The position numbers and the translations under genes are program-made. Shown here in pieces: positions 12,081-24,572 of a stretch of 64,000 nt of DNA. The DNA is from Parus major (taxonomy: Eukaryota > Chordata > Aves > Passeriformes > Paridae), in assembly GCF_001522545.3 (NCBI RefSeq), contig NC_031770.1, positions 91,406,339-91,470,338 on the forward strand. The letters run 5' to 3'. A model generated the notes under the pieces. The model was not told the DNA's origin. It saw only the letters and a program-made list of their open reading frames with translations, and searched no databases. Each line of letters opens with the position of its first letter. The first letter of the stretch is position 1.

Positions 12081-15000
12081 TCCAGCTACTGAGAGCTGAT
12101 GGGAGGAAAAGTCGCGCCCATTTTTTATCATGCTTTATTTTTGTGTGTTTTTTTAAAAATTAAATTGCTTTTGCTTCTCTTTTATGTTTGTGTTAGATTT
12201 TAAATTGTCTATTAGAGCTGACATTATGCTTTGTTGTGTCAGACTGGGTCAATAAAATCTGTTGTTCTTGTTGCAGGTGTTTTTGTTTAGTAACCCTACA
12301 GAGAAAGCAAGTGTAAACAGCCTTGCCTGTGGTTTCTTTCTGATTTATCTAGAAATCTGAGCAATTTGTTAAACATGGGATATTATTTAATCAGCAGGGC
12401 AAATACTGTGTGGGTGTTACATTTTTCTTGAACTGCACATAATTGGTATGGAAAAAGCAAAGTGAAACAGCATTGGCACTGCTGGATGGAACATTATTGG
12501 TAGGTGAATGGATGTTCCTCTTTAAAAGAACAAAAAGGATTGAGCTAACTCAGTTATGTAAAAACCCTATTATGTGAAAAATTTTTAATCTATCATTAAT
12601 ACACAGGATTAGCATTATTAACATATCTTTCATTATCACTGATAATGAATTTTGTCTCTTCCTTGTTTTCCATATTATTCCTTGATGAGAGCACTTTGCT
12701 GGTAGCAAATATGTGCCTAAGTATTCATTGTTAATTCTTGTTGCCTCCTCATCAGCTGTATTTCTTTTTCATCTTCTGGTACAAAGGAAAAACATAAATA
12801 ATTTTTCTTCTTCCAATTCTAGCATGGCAAGTACTGTATTACATCTTAATGTTCTTTCTTTTGAGAAAAAATGAAAAAACCCCACACCCCAGATGTTGTG
12901 GGTGGAAGATTGCTTTTCTTCTGGCTGAAATAAACTGATTGATTAAGGGCTTATCCAGTAATTTAGACAGTATAGCTTCTATTGCTGAACCCATATCAGC
13001 AGCTCAGCACATTTTGTTTTATTTTTTGTTTAAGAAAGAAATAATTTTTGTTAGACGAGTTTTTAAATTGGGAAGAAATGGAAAAACTTTCTGGGTCATG
13101 ATTTATACTGAGTCTGATGCCCAGTGCCTAGATAAACTTCTGCTTTTGTCAACTTATGGAATTTTATTACTGCAACCTATGAAATTTCTGAATCTAAACT
13201 ATGCGTTTTGAAATGCATGGTGCAGATATTTGCAACAGAAATCTGGTTCTTCCTGGAAATAACACAAGGACAGGCATGCTTCCATTACTGTGAAATTCCC
13301 CTTTGGAGACCTCGAGAAAATGGATCTCTACAAAAAATAAAAGCGAGAAATATAATTTATTAAGAATAACTTTTAGCTGAGGTAAAATTGCTTTACCTCA
13401 GTTTACAGTAATCTACAAAAACATGAGGTGGAAGAATGCACCCGAGTCTCATGGTACAGAATATTTTTCCAGTTATTAAAAAAAAATTAATGACAGAAAT
13501 AGTGTTAGCTAATGGGTGTGTATATGTATATAATCAATGAATTTGTTGTAAATGTGGATTGCATTTCCACTATTCAAATATTTTTTGCTGTTTGACTGTC
13601 ATTTTCAAACCATAAACTCTAGTCCCAAAGCACATGAAGTCACTTTATTTTCCTGGGCTATAGTTAAATAAAAATACATCTTTAGGGAAAAAAGTGTGTA
13701 ATGATGAAGAATTTGAGAGGAACTGATGTTGCTAGGCTTCCTTCATGATGGACAAATTAAACAAGACATTGAAGTTGTCTGTACTGCTTTTGTGAATATT
13801 TAAAAAAGGGTTTCCATTTATGACATGTGCAAACACCACACTTTTCAGAATGTAAAACATAGCTTAGTTTATCTCATTTTAATAACATAATTAAGAATTG
13901 TTTTAATTTTAAAGGTAGTGATATTGAGATAATAAACTTTCAAGTAAAATTCTTTTAAAAAATTACTTTCTTGTAGAAAAGGAGAATTTTGGAGTTCCCT
14001 CTATTATGTGCTGGTGTTTAGTGGTCTGAATCAGTCCTCTGCCAGCGGATGTCAAGCCCTGAGCATGCTGAAAGTGATCCTTCACTAACATGGACCTACA
14101 TAAGATGTGCAGTCAGGAGCCTTGAGAGCTTGTGCATAATAGCCTTAAAAACTGTAGGCTTAGATTGTAAATTCAGTATTAAGAATTGTAAATATAAATA
14201 TTTTTAATTTGCAAAGCTTAACAGAGTATTTAAAATAAATTTATCAAGTGTATTAATTGCACTTAAATTAGAAAATATAAATAAACACAATTTATAACTG
14301 AAAAAAAATTATTAAGATTACAAAACATTAACATTCTATAAATTTGAGATGAGAAACCTAAAGACTAATGGTTGGACTTTGTTGCAGTGGTTATTTTCTC
14401 ATTAAGGCTTTGAAGAAGAATCATCATTGTGGACTAAATAATACCGAACAAGTTAGATTTGTAATTAGTTGGACAAAGGTATTTTAAGTGAAAAGTTTCT
14501 AAGAATTGACTATAGAGTCTTAATATGTTTTTAGTGTGATCAAGAGATCTGGAATTTTACAGTGAAGCTATTGTAAACTAATTTATTGTATTGCGTGATC
14601 ATGTGCTGTCCTCATAACTACTCCATTGACAGCTTCAGGCATTTAGCTTTTCAGTTAACAATATAAATGTAATTTGGAGTGCCAATAAATACTGGCAAAT
14701 CCCTGAAAAAGTCAGGTTTTTTCTATAACTCAAATACCCCTCTAATGCTAATGGCTTCTCAAGGTTTTGTGTGAATGCTTTAAAACCAACAGCCTTCTAT
14801 CAGGCTTCTGCAGTTTTTGTTTAATATAAGCCTCTCAAATATGTATAGGTGTTTTTGTATTGCTATTGCTTTATGAATGTTGTAATTTTTATTACAAATT
14901 TTCAGTATGTTAAGAAAATATCACCATTAAAAGGTGGGAAGACAATAAAAAGAGGCTGAGCTAAAAAACAAGAAACTGAATGTCCCTTGACTGGACAATA

Positions 15001-16358
15001 CGCTCTGTGCTGCTTCAGAAATTGTTTCTGAAATAGAGAGATTCATCCTCACCTCACCTCCTGGCTTTCTGTTAATCTTTCCAAAATTTTTGTTGGTATG
15101 TGCTTCATGCTGGAGTTGGAAATAGTGTTTTGAGACTTCATCTTTAAATCCTTTTATTTCCTTAGTCTTGAATTGTCTACATTTCTCTTAGTTTTTTTGT
15201 GCTCTTTACATCAGAAGAGAAGAAATAGACATCAGGACACATTAAATATGCATTAAATTAAATAAATGCATAGATATTTAAAGACAATAGGTAGTAACAT
15301 GGTGTAAAACCAGCAGAGACATAATCTTCCATGCTTTTCTTGGCCATCCCAACTACATTTCTAAAAAATATATATGGACACAGGTTTAATTAGCTTATAA
15401 TTACTTTTGAAGTAAATTTAAGTTAGAAAATATGATATCATCCTTAGCATATTTCAAATATTAGCCAGTAGTTACAATTTATGTAGCTAAGTCGACTCTC
15501 AACTTGGTAGCTTTTATTTAATCAATGATTACATAGTTAATGAGGAGGCATCAATTCAGGAAAATAAGTAGCTAATCAAAAGGATATTTGTTTCCACATC
15601 TTTTTCATTATGAATTTTATATCAGGGACTTAACAGACCAGAAAAGACAGATGAAGTATCTTCAAGCTTTCCCTTGATGTGTCAACAAAGCTTCATCTAC
15701 CCTGGGGAGGATAAAAATCACTCAAACCTTGAGCTGATTCATTCATTGTACTATTTTCAGAAAGAAATAACAATTATATAACATCCTTCATGTTCTCAAG
15801 CCTAAAATTTCAGATGTATCATTTGCAAAAAAAGACTTCCAATTCACTTAAACAGGTTTAAATCCAGTGTGGTTTTGTTCCATCCCTAGTGCCTATGTAA
15901 TGTCTACCAGCATTTTTAAAATTATTTGAATAATGAGTACTCTTCCCTATGTAAGGCAATCTGGAAGATTGTCTTCCTACATCTGTTGAGCTGAAATTAC
16001 GGGTATTAAATTCACATTGTTGGTGGTTTATTGGAATTTTGTTTCAATGCTAGTTTACCTCCTGCACCTGGCTTTGGTGCTTTGTTGTTTTGCTAAACTT
16101 GTATACAAAATAACATTGCTGAGGCTATTTTTTTTTGTTGGAGCTAAATGAAGAACTATTTTTCAGACTGTCTCCCTCTTTTTGATATGCGTAGCATTTC
16201 ATAAAGCTAATGCTTCTTTTTCCTAGTTGCCTATATGGTGCTATCTAAAATTATTTCTTACAGAGGTTTAAATCAAGGTGCTCCAGTCTTTGCACAGTTG
16301 CAGAGGGTATGTGGGGACGTGCTTCTGCCATGAGTGAGTGTGAAGTCCTGCAGCAGCA
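12081..16358. other. AT-rich unique sequence, no gene seen
   Basis: No gene or confident repeat. A 10-bp perfect hairpin lies at 13377-13401. Several short T-, A- and AT-runs occur. Plus-strand frame 12939-13211 (90 codons) begins in AT-rich sequence and shows no domain, so it is not called. Confidence 0.65.
13377..13401. repeat. Perfect inverted repeat (10-bp arms, 5-nt loop)
   Basis: The arms ctgaggtaaa and tttacctcag pair perfectly around the loop attgc. It is too small to be a microRNA hairpin and has no terminator meaning in a vertebrate. Confidence 0.85.
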
Positions 16359-16437
16359 TTCCTCCTCTCCTTCTCTTCTCCTCCTCTTCTCATCTTCTCT
16401 TCCTCTTCTCCCCTTCTCCTCTTCTCATTTTCTCCTT
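16359..16437 (+). repeat. Polypyrimidine tract (TTCTC/CCTTCT-type)
   Basis: About 79 bases of the plus strand are nearly pure C and T, interrupted only by single A bases in catctt-like and cattt-like places. The complementary purine strand gives the charged Arg/Glu/Lys-rich part of a 130-codon minus frame at 16268-16660, which is therefore not a real gene. Homopurine/homopyrimidine tracts of this length can form triplex (H-DNA) structures. Confidence 0.88.
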
Positions 16438-18667
16438 TGTTTATTCCCTGATAATAAATTTTCATTGCATAAACTGCCCATTTGAGAAGGTGAAGGGAGT
16501 AAACTAATAAATTGGCATAAGTTTCATGAAGACCTGTCTTGTATCCAGAAATAAACTCTGTGAATTTGGAAGAGCTGCTCTCAGCCCAGAGGGGAGCAAT
16601 GCCTGCACTTTGACACTGTAATGGTGCAGAAGGAAATGCAGAATGGTGCAGGGAGGTCACTGTCTCAGGCCCATGCTCTGTTTAAGATCCATAATTTAAT
16701 TTACCATTTGATTTGTAACTGAGGTGGAGCCTCGAGCAAAGAATTTTTTAATCCTGGTATTTCTTTCACTAGGGTTCAGTGAGCATATTTCTGTCTAATT
16801 AAACATATACAGTAAAATTAAGTCTAGAAGTGTCCACGTGTCGAGAATGGAAAGGACATTATTAATTCTGTTTCTCAATAAAATTGTCTTGGGGTATTCT
16901 TTTCTAAAGATAAATAAACTTATTTCAAGTTAATTTAATTTAAAATCTTATTTAAAACAGAAAAAAGTACTTTTATTTTTGTATATAACAGCAAAAATAT
17001 TGTTTTTTTGTTCTTTTAAGACATGGAGAAGAACTAAAATGGTTCAGTTTAGGCTTAAAGATCAAAGTCCATTGAGGTGATGGAAGAGAGTGATCTACCT
17101 TTTCTTTCAGTATCTGTAGTAGTCTGCACCATGTATGTTCTAGTCTGAAGTATCATATTTCATTGATTTCACTTTTTGTGTATTTCAGCATGTACTCTTT
17201 TTGGTTATTTGTAATTCAGTGTCTACATTTAAAATAAGAAATGCTGTAATTATTAGCCTTTTATCTTTGTGTTTATATTTGTGTTGCCAGGGTTAAAAGC
17301 TTTCAGAGGTTCCAGGGTTCAATGCAATCAGTTATTTCTGCATTTCCAGCCTAAAAACACTTTGTGAAAGGCTGTAAAAGCAAATGATCAAGGACTTTTT
17401 AGAATGTAGTACTATTATTAGAAGCCTTGGTCTTGTAGTGATTACTTTGTTAGAGACACCATTTAATAATGAAACTACTAAAACCTGATGGAAAATTCTC
17501 TGTCTGAAATCTTTTGGTGTTGACTTTGTATGAGAAAGTACTTTAGGCCAGTAATTTACTTTCTCCACAGAAAACAGGAAATATAGTATCTTCCTCACCA
17601 CAACCCCCAATTTTTGTGTGGTTAGTCATGTTTCATCAACTATTTAATTCTGCCTACATTGCTTGTAACAAAATAGAAAAGCAACGAGATGTTTCTTGAG
17701 TCTCTTGAATTCTCTTAAAGCTGTGACTTTTTATCAGTGATTATAAATCTGCTTGAAAGAAGAAATTATCAAGGAAAACACAGTCTAGTCCCTCAATATT
17801 GTAGGAGATATATAAAAATTAATATTGACAAAGACAGCTATTACCTTTGTTCAGAAGAAATTTAATTTACTATGAGAATTTCTTTACTTAAACATATGCA
17901 AGCTTATTGGTTGCTTTTATGTCCTTTGGACTACGGGGTTGTTCTCCAAAACACTTTTGCTAAATGACAACCCACAGGTTTTGAATAGGTAGTTGTGTGA
18001 AAGAAATGCCTTTTTTGTCTTTATTTATTTATTTATTTTTGTTTATTTACCTCAGAAGACGTTAATGGGTGTGGAAGAGAAATAGGAAAGGGAAAGAGAC
18101 CATCTGTTCTACTTTCATTGTTTATTTGAATTTTATTTGAAATAACTTCAGAGGATAACCCTATACAATAGGTGGTGTCTTTATAATTTTTCAATAATCA
18201 GATATTTAACAGAGGTAGATATAGAATTTAATTATTACCATTTGTTGTGTATATTGAAGGAGAGATGAAAGCTGAAACTGTTCTCCTTCTTTGAAGAATA
18301 CAAGCATTAGAAAATTACATTTTAAAAGCAAGCAAACTATATTTTTTTTATGTGTCCCAAGTCTTAGGTTTCGTAAATTAAAAATATTAATGTTTCCAAT
18401 TAAAATTTTAATTGTAATGTCACTTTTTAATGGGAAACCATGCATTGCCATTATATTGATTTTAATGGATAATTTTCCTCTATTTAAAAGAGGATTCCTT
18501 TAGGGATGAAAAATACATGTTTGAAAAAGAATAATTTCCTGGTACTGTTTTAATTTCTGATACAGAGAAATTAATATGCTTAAAAAAATAAACACATTTT
18601 CTGAAGTGTTTCTTATTAACGGTGTTTTGGGTCAGTTCTCACCATGGAATTTTAATGGAATTTTAAG
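16438..18667. other. AT-rich unique sequence, no gene seen
   Basis: No gene seen. A short (TTTA)n run occurs at about 18020-18040 and an 18-bp palindrome at 18397-18414. Minus frames at 17332-17610 and 18206-18451 have no recognisable domain, and the second overlaps an open plus frame, as is common in AT-rich DNA. Confidence 0.65.
18397..18414. repeat. Perfect 18-bp palindrome
   Basis: CAATTAAAATTTTAATTG reads the same on both strands with no spacer. In AT-rich DNA a palindrome of this length may arise by chance, but it could extrude as a small cruciform. Confidence 0.9.
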
Positions 18668-18722
18668 GATTCATAAAATATCCTGGGCTGGAAGGAATCC
18701 ACAAGGATCCCTGAAGTTCAAT
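18668..18722 (-). mobile_element. CR1 3'-end scrap
   Basis: The plus-strand text ggattcataaaatatcctgg followed by gctggaaggaatccacaagg is a decayed reverse complement of a CR1 subfamily 3' end, whose plus-strand image is agaatatcctgagttggaagggacccacaaggatcat. Only about 55 bases remain and no coding part is left. Confidence 0.65.
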
Positions 18723-19244
18723 TTTAAAATGTAAGAAAAATGAATACTGACCACTTTTAGACGCTGTTAATTTCAATGTTTTAGATGATTTCAGGATGAG
18801 ATTGTGTTTTCATAGTACAGTCTTGGAACTAGAAGTCATGTGCTGAGCAGAGATCTGTATTTTTGCTGTTTGTTTTGGATGGTAGTTTAACTGAGCCCAG
18901 TAGCTGTGGTAGTTGGTACATTTCTCTCAACATGGAGAAGACAGAGGGTCTTATATGGAGAAGGTCTTACATGCTTATTCTTTATCGTCTTAGGAGTTTG
19001 CTGAAAAGTTACTTCAGAGCACATTGTGTTCCAAGGGCTGTGTATGCAGTACTGACTCTGTCTTGGCAAGTAACTCTATAGAATGAGTTCTGTACATAAG
19101 AAATTGCAATGCTTGATTAATGCACAGTGATCTTTTTTTTCTCCAAATATGTGAGCTGACTTTCATAAACAAGCTAAATACAAACTGCATTTGTCAACAA
19201 AGAATCTTCTAAGCTGCAGATGAACATATTTACAAAACAACAAA

Positions 19245-19281
19245 TTTATTTTATTTATTTATTTATTTATTTATTTATTTT
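19245..19281. repeat. (TTTA)n microsatellite
   Basis: About nine near-perfect TTTA units in a row, with a TTTTA variant near the start. It follows an A-rich stretch and is an ordinary tetranucleotide microsatellite. Confidence 0.92.
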
Positions 19282-21712
19282 CTTAAAAATGTAAATCGAA
19301 TGGAAACACTCAAAATGTATTGTAACAAGATACATTTCCTCCTCCCTTTCCATTCATACCTATTGATTGATTTCCCAATTAATGATTTGGGAATTATTAA
19401 CAATGTACAGTAGAGGAAGTATCATATAATTTTCAATTAATGTAGCAGAGAATAGATAATTAAATATTCTCTAAACACCATAACACAACAATTGAAATAG
19501 CATTGAGTTGCTACTGAGCTAAAGCATTTGATTCTAGATAACTGCAAACTGCTTGTGATGGGTTCCACATCACAAAGTGCCCTGAAGTTAGCTGGATACT
19601 GTACTCAAACCTTTCTTTTCCAAATTAGCATATTAAATTACACTAAAGACTAAGAGTCCCTCAATTTCTTCAGAATATAATGTAGTGAAATAGAATAATA
19701 CCAAACTGTAAACAGGGAAAGCATGAAACTTTTGGATGATGATTTATCTTGTGAAAAAATCCACTCCATTTGTTCTTAGCAAGGTGTGTTTCCTTACCAT
19801 GTATTTCAGCCCAGCAAATTTTCATTAACTTCTTGGATTGAAAAAATATTACTGACTGAAAAAGAAAAACTTTCCTTTCCATCACCTTTGACGTCTGGCC
19901 CTGGGTCTTCATCCTGTGACAGGCAGGCATAATGCTTTTCCTGAGATAGCTGTAGCTCCATTCAAAGTGCCTGTATTATCTGGGATTCCCAGCACTGGCC
20001 AGCCTGAGCACCCTCAGTCTTTGAGCAGTTTCATTCTGTGACTGTGCATTCATACATTATAAATGTATAGCCTTCTGCTGTACTTCAATTACCCAGTGAG
20101 CTGTTTGTAGAATATCCTATATACAGTATTTGTACTGCAATTTAAAAACATATTTTTCACTTCTAATGTTTGTCATGCAACTTTTTTCCCCTTATTCCTG
20201 CCTGCTTTTATTACTCTGAAGAAGAAAAAAAAGTTTAGAAAAGGCTAAACAGGATGAACCTGTAACTTGTCATGCATTTTGTCAACTTATTCCTCATCTC
20301 CTTGAGCTGATTCTGTGACATCTGAGAAATTCTATTCCCATAAGAGAAATTTTGTCTGTCTTTATGTCATTAGTGTGCATTGAGGATTTGAGTACAAAAG
20401 ACATGGTTGCAGAACAAAAAGTCAGATTCATTTCAAGCTCTATTAAACACATTGATCCCCTTTCCACCTTCATATTTGATGGAATGAAAAAAGTGAAAGA
20501 GATGTCAGTTTAAAGTTTGATGGAATTCCACAAATTGCTCAAACACCAACTTCAACAAGTATGTCAAAATAATGATTAAAAATGTCATTAAGCATTGCTA
20601 TTCATTATATTGACCTTAGTATTTCTCAGATTTGACAAAGTCTGGCATGGACTCAAAGGCCAATAGTTCTATAAGCTGAGAATTTTTAGTGTTAGAAGAC
20701 ATTGTTTAGAGAAACATCTCTGAAATGGGAATTATGTGACTATTGTTGTATCAAAATCAGCCCCTCTGATCACATAGATTTATACTACTTTAAAGGATAT
20801 TCTATATGATTTCTCTGGAAATACATTAATCACGCTTTTAGGTTATTCCATTTGGAAAGTAGTGCATTCAGCAAGTGTGTTTAAGGACTGGGTATATATG
20901 AAATACATGAGTACCTGTAATACAGGAGAATATTTAAAATTAGACAAAAGTCAGAATACTTCTGCAGTTTTGAGTCCCAGAGGATGAGATTGACTCTTTC
21001 TTTTGCCTCCATGTGCACAGTGTTTGGAGACTGGCTGTTACAGAAACACTTTGGTTCTTCACAGAAAACACAGTTCAAGTAACAAAACTCTGGATTAATT
21101 TAGAAGCCAAAGACATTGTTTGAATTCATCACAGTGAGACATACTTGCGTCAGAGAGAGATTAATCCAATCTTGCCAACCTGCAAGGCACAAATAAAAGA
21201 ACACTTGTTAAAAAGTAGATCTCTGCTTATAGAGAAAGATCTGATCTTGTTACTTAGTTTAGAGTCTGAAATGTAAGCCTTGCAGCAAAGCTAAAACCTA
21301 TTTAAGAACATTTTCACTGAAGAGTTTTCATTGCCGTAACTAGATTTAATAAAATTAAACTATTCTTCAGGCATGGTTGTAAGAGACTCCATGAAAGCAG
21401 CTGCACTGGAACTTAAAATCAGTGATTCCTATTAAACGAGCGTTAAATGAGGATGCTATTTCTCTTTGTCTTAATGTTTTGCCACGCTATTTGAAATCAA
21501 TTAAGGCATCTATCTTGCAATTTAAAGTTTACTAATTAAAATACCATCCTCTATTTGCATCTACTTCTTTCCCAGAAGTGTCAGTTGCTGTAGAAAAGCT
21601 TTTATTTTTTTATTTTTTTTCAGGAGAGCTAGAAGTGAAATGATTAGGTAGGGAGAAGCCATATTAATAGAGAATTTATTTGGGCAGGTGAAATCTTTCA
21701 TAACTGTAAGAT

Positions 21713-21743
21713 TGTACATGCAAACTGTGTGTTTGCATGTACA
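21713..21743. repeat. Perfect inverted repeat (13-bp arms, 5-nt loop)
   Basis: The arms tgtacatgcaaac and gtttgcatgtaca pair perfectly around the loop tgtgt. The arm contains the octamer-like string atgcaaa (OCT-factor half site), so two such sites face each other. The stem is shorter than a microRNA precursor. Confidence 0.9.
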
Positions 21744-22558
21744 GTTTTTACACAGGAGAGTTTTCAGAGTAATGTTTCTAATTAAACATAAGAAAATTCT
21801 AAAAGAGTGAGAAAGAGGAGCAAGACTTTTCTCAGTGGAATTACCTTGGTATTTTTTTTCTGAAAAAGCTTATGTTGGTATCATTGAACCACTAGGAGCA
21901 ATTTGGTTTCAACCTGTCAATGCATAATGATTTCAGAAACAAAACACTCTGGTGATGGTAGGTTGGATACTCTAAAACAGTTCTGGAACTAATCGTGTGT
22001 GTAATCAACTGTGCAACCAAAGTGATTGCACAGTTACATTGTATTTTAGAAGATACTTTGTGATGAATTGAGGAAAAAAACCCAACCCAACAACTTTGGG
22101 AAGAAAAAGAAAATATGCAAATTGCTTTTTTTTTTTTTTTTTGTAATTTCTTTTACATTTGAAATATTTGTTCAGATTTTGAGTCAAACTCGAGGAAGTG
22201 GGGACAATCTTACTTTAGTTGGGCTAAATACAAAGAGTACTCTGAGGATCTCTATTGTCCCAGTGTGGGACCAATGCTATTTATTTTTCAGTAAACTGGT
22301 GGTGTAAAATTTCCCATGTAAGCCCTATTAAAGGGAAGGATCTATAACAATTTTTCTATATACACTAAAACCTGCAATTGATTATTTTGAAGTTATCTAT
22401 GAAAGTAGGTATCCAGAATAATCCTGCTGAGAAAGTAGGTAAGTAGATTGACTATGCTCATATTTTGACCTCCCCCTGAGACAGGGTAACTGAGGTTCTT
22501 GTATTAACAAGATCCCTTGAGGTGGATTAGAGTGAAATTACATTCAATGACTGGTGCT

Positions 22559-22561
<3 letters not shown>

Positions 22562-22589
<28 letters not shown>
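22562..22589. repeat. (TA)n microsatellite
   Basis: About 14 uninterrupted AT dinucleotides are present, followed by a diverged tail (gtatctatatg). Confidence 0.95.
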
Positions 22590-22593
<4 letters not shown>

Positions 22594-22830
22594 CTATATG
22601 TCAGTTTAATTTTGGAACAATTTGGCTATAATAGAAAGGAGGTATGTAGCCATTTTGGTTATCATCTGTAAAAATGTAAGAATATAAAAGTATAAAATTT
22701 TCACCTTATATATAAATGTATAAGTATATAAAATATCACCATTATATAAGGAAAAGAGACAGAAAAAGGAAGAATAAGAGTAGATAGTGGAGAGGAGACA
22801 TATCACCACACGTGGATCCAGCAATGAGAC

Positions 22831-22836
22831 TTTATT
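22831..22836 (-). promoter_or_regulatory. Polyadenylation signal of the minus-strand LTR
   Basis: Plus-strand tttatt is AATAAA on the minus strand. It lies about 145 bases downstream of the TATA box of the same LTR, as expected for an R region. Confidence 0.5.
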
Positions 22837-22978
22837 GTTGTAATTTCAGTGTCAGTTGCTCAAAGTGATGGTTGTGGTCTTGATCTGATGGGAGAAGCCG
22901 CAACAACACAAAGTTCAATGGGTTAATACACGTTCATACCCCTGTAGGAACACCCAAGCACCTCTGCTGCAGGGACAG

Positions 22979-22985
22979 TTTTATA
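22979..22985 (-). promoter_or_regulatory. TATA box of the minus-strand LTR
   Basis: Plus-strand ttttata gives TATAAAA on the minus strand, preceded by the GC-richer U3-like part. Activity is unknown. Confidence 0.5.
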
Positions 22986-23440
22986 CTGTCTGCTGCAACA
23001 CTGGTGGAAGGACCCAAAAATGAGTCTCAGGGTTCTTTGATGGTTTATGGCTCTTTCTAATGACATGACAGCTCTTTGACCCTGCTTAGCTGAGCCAGCT
23101 GTGTCTTCCGATAACTCCGGGCTTACATAATACCACCTCAAGTTTTAGGTGGGAGAAAATTTGCATTATCCCATCTTGCAAGATCTGCTTATCTGCCTTT
23201 CCCTTATCTGGCTCAAAACCCAGCCTGTTGGGAAACAAAGGTCAGCTTCTCCTGGTCTTTTTCTGGTGGTGGGTGTGCAGAGCAGAGGTTTTGCCAGCAC
23301 AGAGCCATAAGCTCTCCTCTTCCCCTTCATTTGGGGGGTGCAAACCTGGCCTCAGCAAAGAAGCCACTTCTTTTGCTAATGGCTGGTTATTTGAGTTGTT
23401 AACCTTTAATACTTTAGTCTCCCATTGATCATGATACTTA

Positions 23441-24572
23441 AAGGGGGAAGAGGCAAGAAAAATAAAGAAACAAAGATAAATGAAAAAAAAAGACAATAAG
23501 AAGAAAACAAAAGAAATTATTTTAAAAAGTAAAATAATTTAGGAAAGCCACTGTATGAACCATAAAAGCCTTAGCCTAGTTGTTACAAAACCTTTATTTT
23601 CAGTGAGTAATGCTAACTGAAGAAAGACAAAACACCTTAAAAGAAAGTGTCTATAAACTTTGGCTTCAAAGATGGTGAAGCTATATAGATTCGTTTCTTG
23701 TTACTTTTTCTTACACTGCAATAAACTCTGAGTTATCCTAAAAGAATTTCAGGAACAGAGGAAGATAAAACTGTCTTTGCATTTCCATGAACTTCAATTA
23801 CTTAGCTATATGTTTCAACAAAAATTAAAATAGTTTTGTTTGTTTGTGGTTACAAATGTTACTGAGGTTGGGAAGGAGACAAAGTGAAAATTATCAAAAT
23901 AAGCAGAAGATTTTTTGGGGGGTATGTAACTGAATTTATTAAAAATAACATGAGAAAGGGGAAAAAAAATGTTAATTAAGTAAGAATCTTACTGAGAATT
24001 TAGATTCAACCTAGGAGATTAAACTACATTTTTCTGTTTCATGTACTACTGAGTATGGGGGACAAATTCAGGATGATTAATGAGAATGTGTAAATGGAAA
24101 TTACTTTGAATTTTGCTTACTCATACAGAGTTTAATGGTCCCAGAGTAGGATGGGACAAGATAATTTCTGCCCAATTATGCAAGAAATCTCAGGTCAAGT
24201 AAGATGGATTTATAAGTAATTTATTAACATGGGGGTGAAATAATTAGCAGTATGAAATACAACACTCATATTTAGGGGCACGCAGAGAAGTGGTTTTAGT
24301 GATGATTGCCCATGAGTCCTACCTAAATTGCATGAAAACAAGTTGAAGGAAAACATAAATACATAGAAAATAAAACCCAATGCAACTTCACTGGAATATG
24401 CATAACAACACATTAAACAAGACACTTTGAGAAAGAAATATTCTCAAACCATCATTCTGATGTTGCCTATCTTAAAGGCCAAGAATTGTGTCCATTCCTC
24501 TATAATGGCTTCTGGTTTTAACTGTTCAAGTGGACATCATACGCACATGGTAGATCCAGAAAATTTGGCACT
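23441..24572. other. AT-rich unique sequence between two LTRs
   Basis: An A-rich, purine-rich stretch (about 23440-23550) follows the minus-strand LTR. The remainder is AT-rich unique sequence. No retroviral internal region is recognisable, so the two flanking LTRs are separate insertions, not one provirus. Confidence 0.6.

Larger units (their letters stand above)
18723..22794. other. AT-rich unique sequence with microsatellites, no gene seen
   Basis: No gene seen. It holds a (TTTA)n array at 19245-19281, a perfect hairpin at 21713-21743, a T-run of 17 at 22126-22142 and a (TA)n array at 22562-22589. Small open frames, such as 19670-19930 on the minus strand, show no domain. Confidence 0.65.
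22795..23440 (-). mobile_element. Probable solo ERV LTR, minus strand
   Basis: Read on the minus strand this segment has LTR architecture. A long moderately GC-rich U3-like part (about 23440 to 22990) is followed by a TATAAAA box (plus-strand ttttata at 22979-22985). About 150 bases further on is a polyadenylation signal (minus-strand AATAAA, plus tttatt at 22831-22836). A short U5-like end near 22800 closes it. It is embedded in AT-rich DNA and no retroviral coding frame adjoins it. Exact ends and a target-site duplication are not resolved. A non-LTR repeat is possible but less likely. Confidence 0.6.

Noticed and set aside
16268..16660. 130-codon minus frame with an Arg/Glu/Lys-rich middle
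   Set aside because: The charged middle is the purine strand of a polypyrimidine tract and the ends show no domain.
21713..21743. microRNA precursor
   Set aside because: The stem is only 13 bp, well short of a microRNA hairpin. The same holds for the other hairpins in the window.
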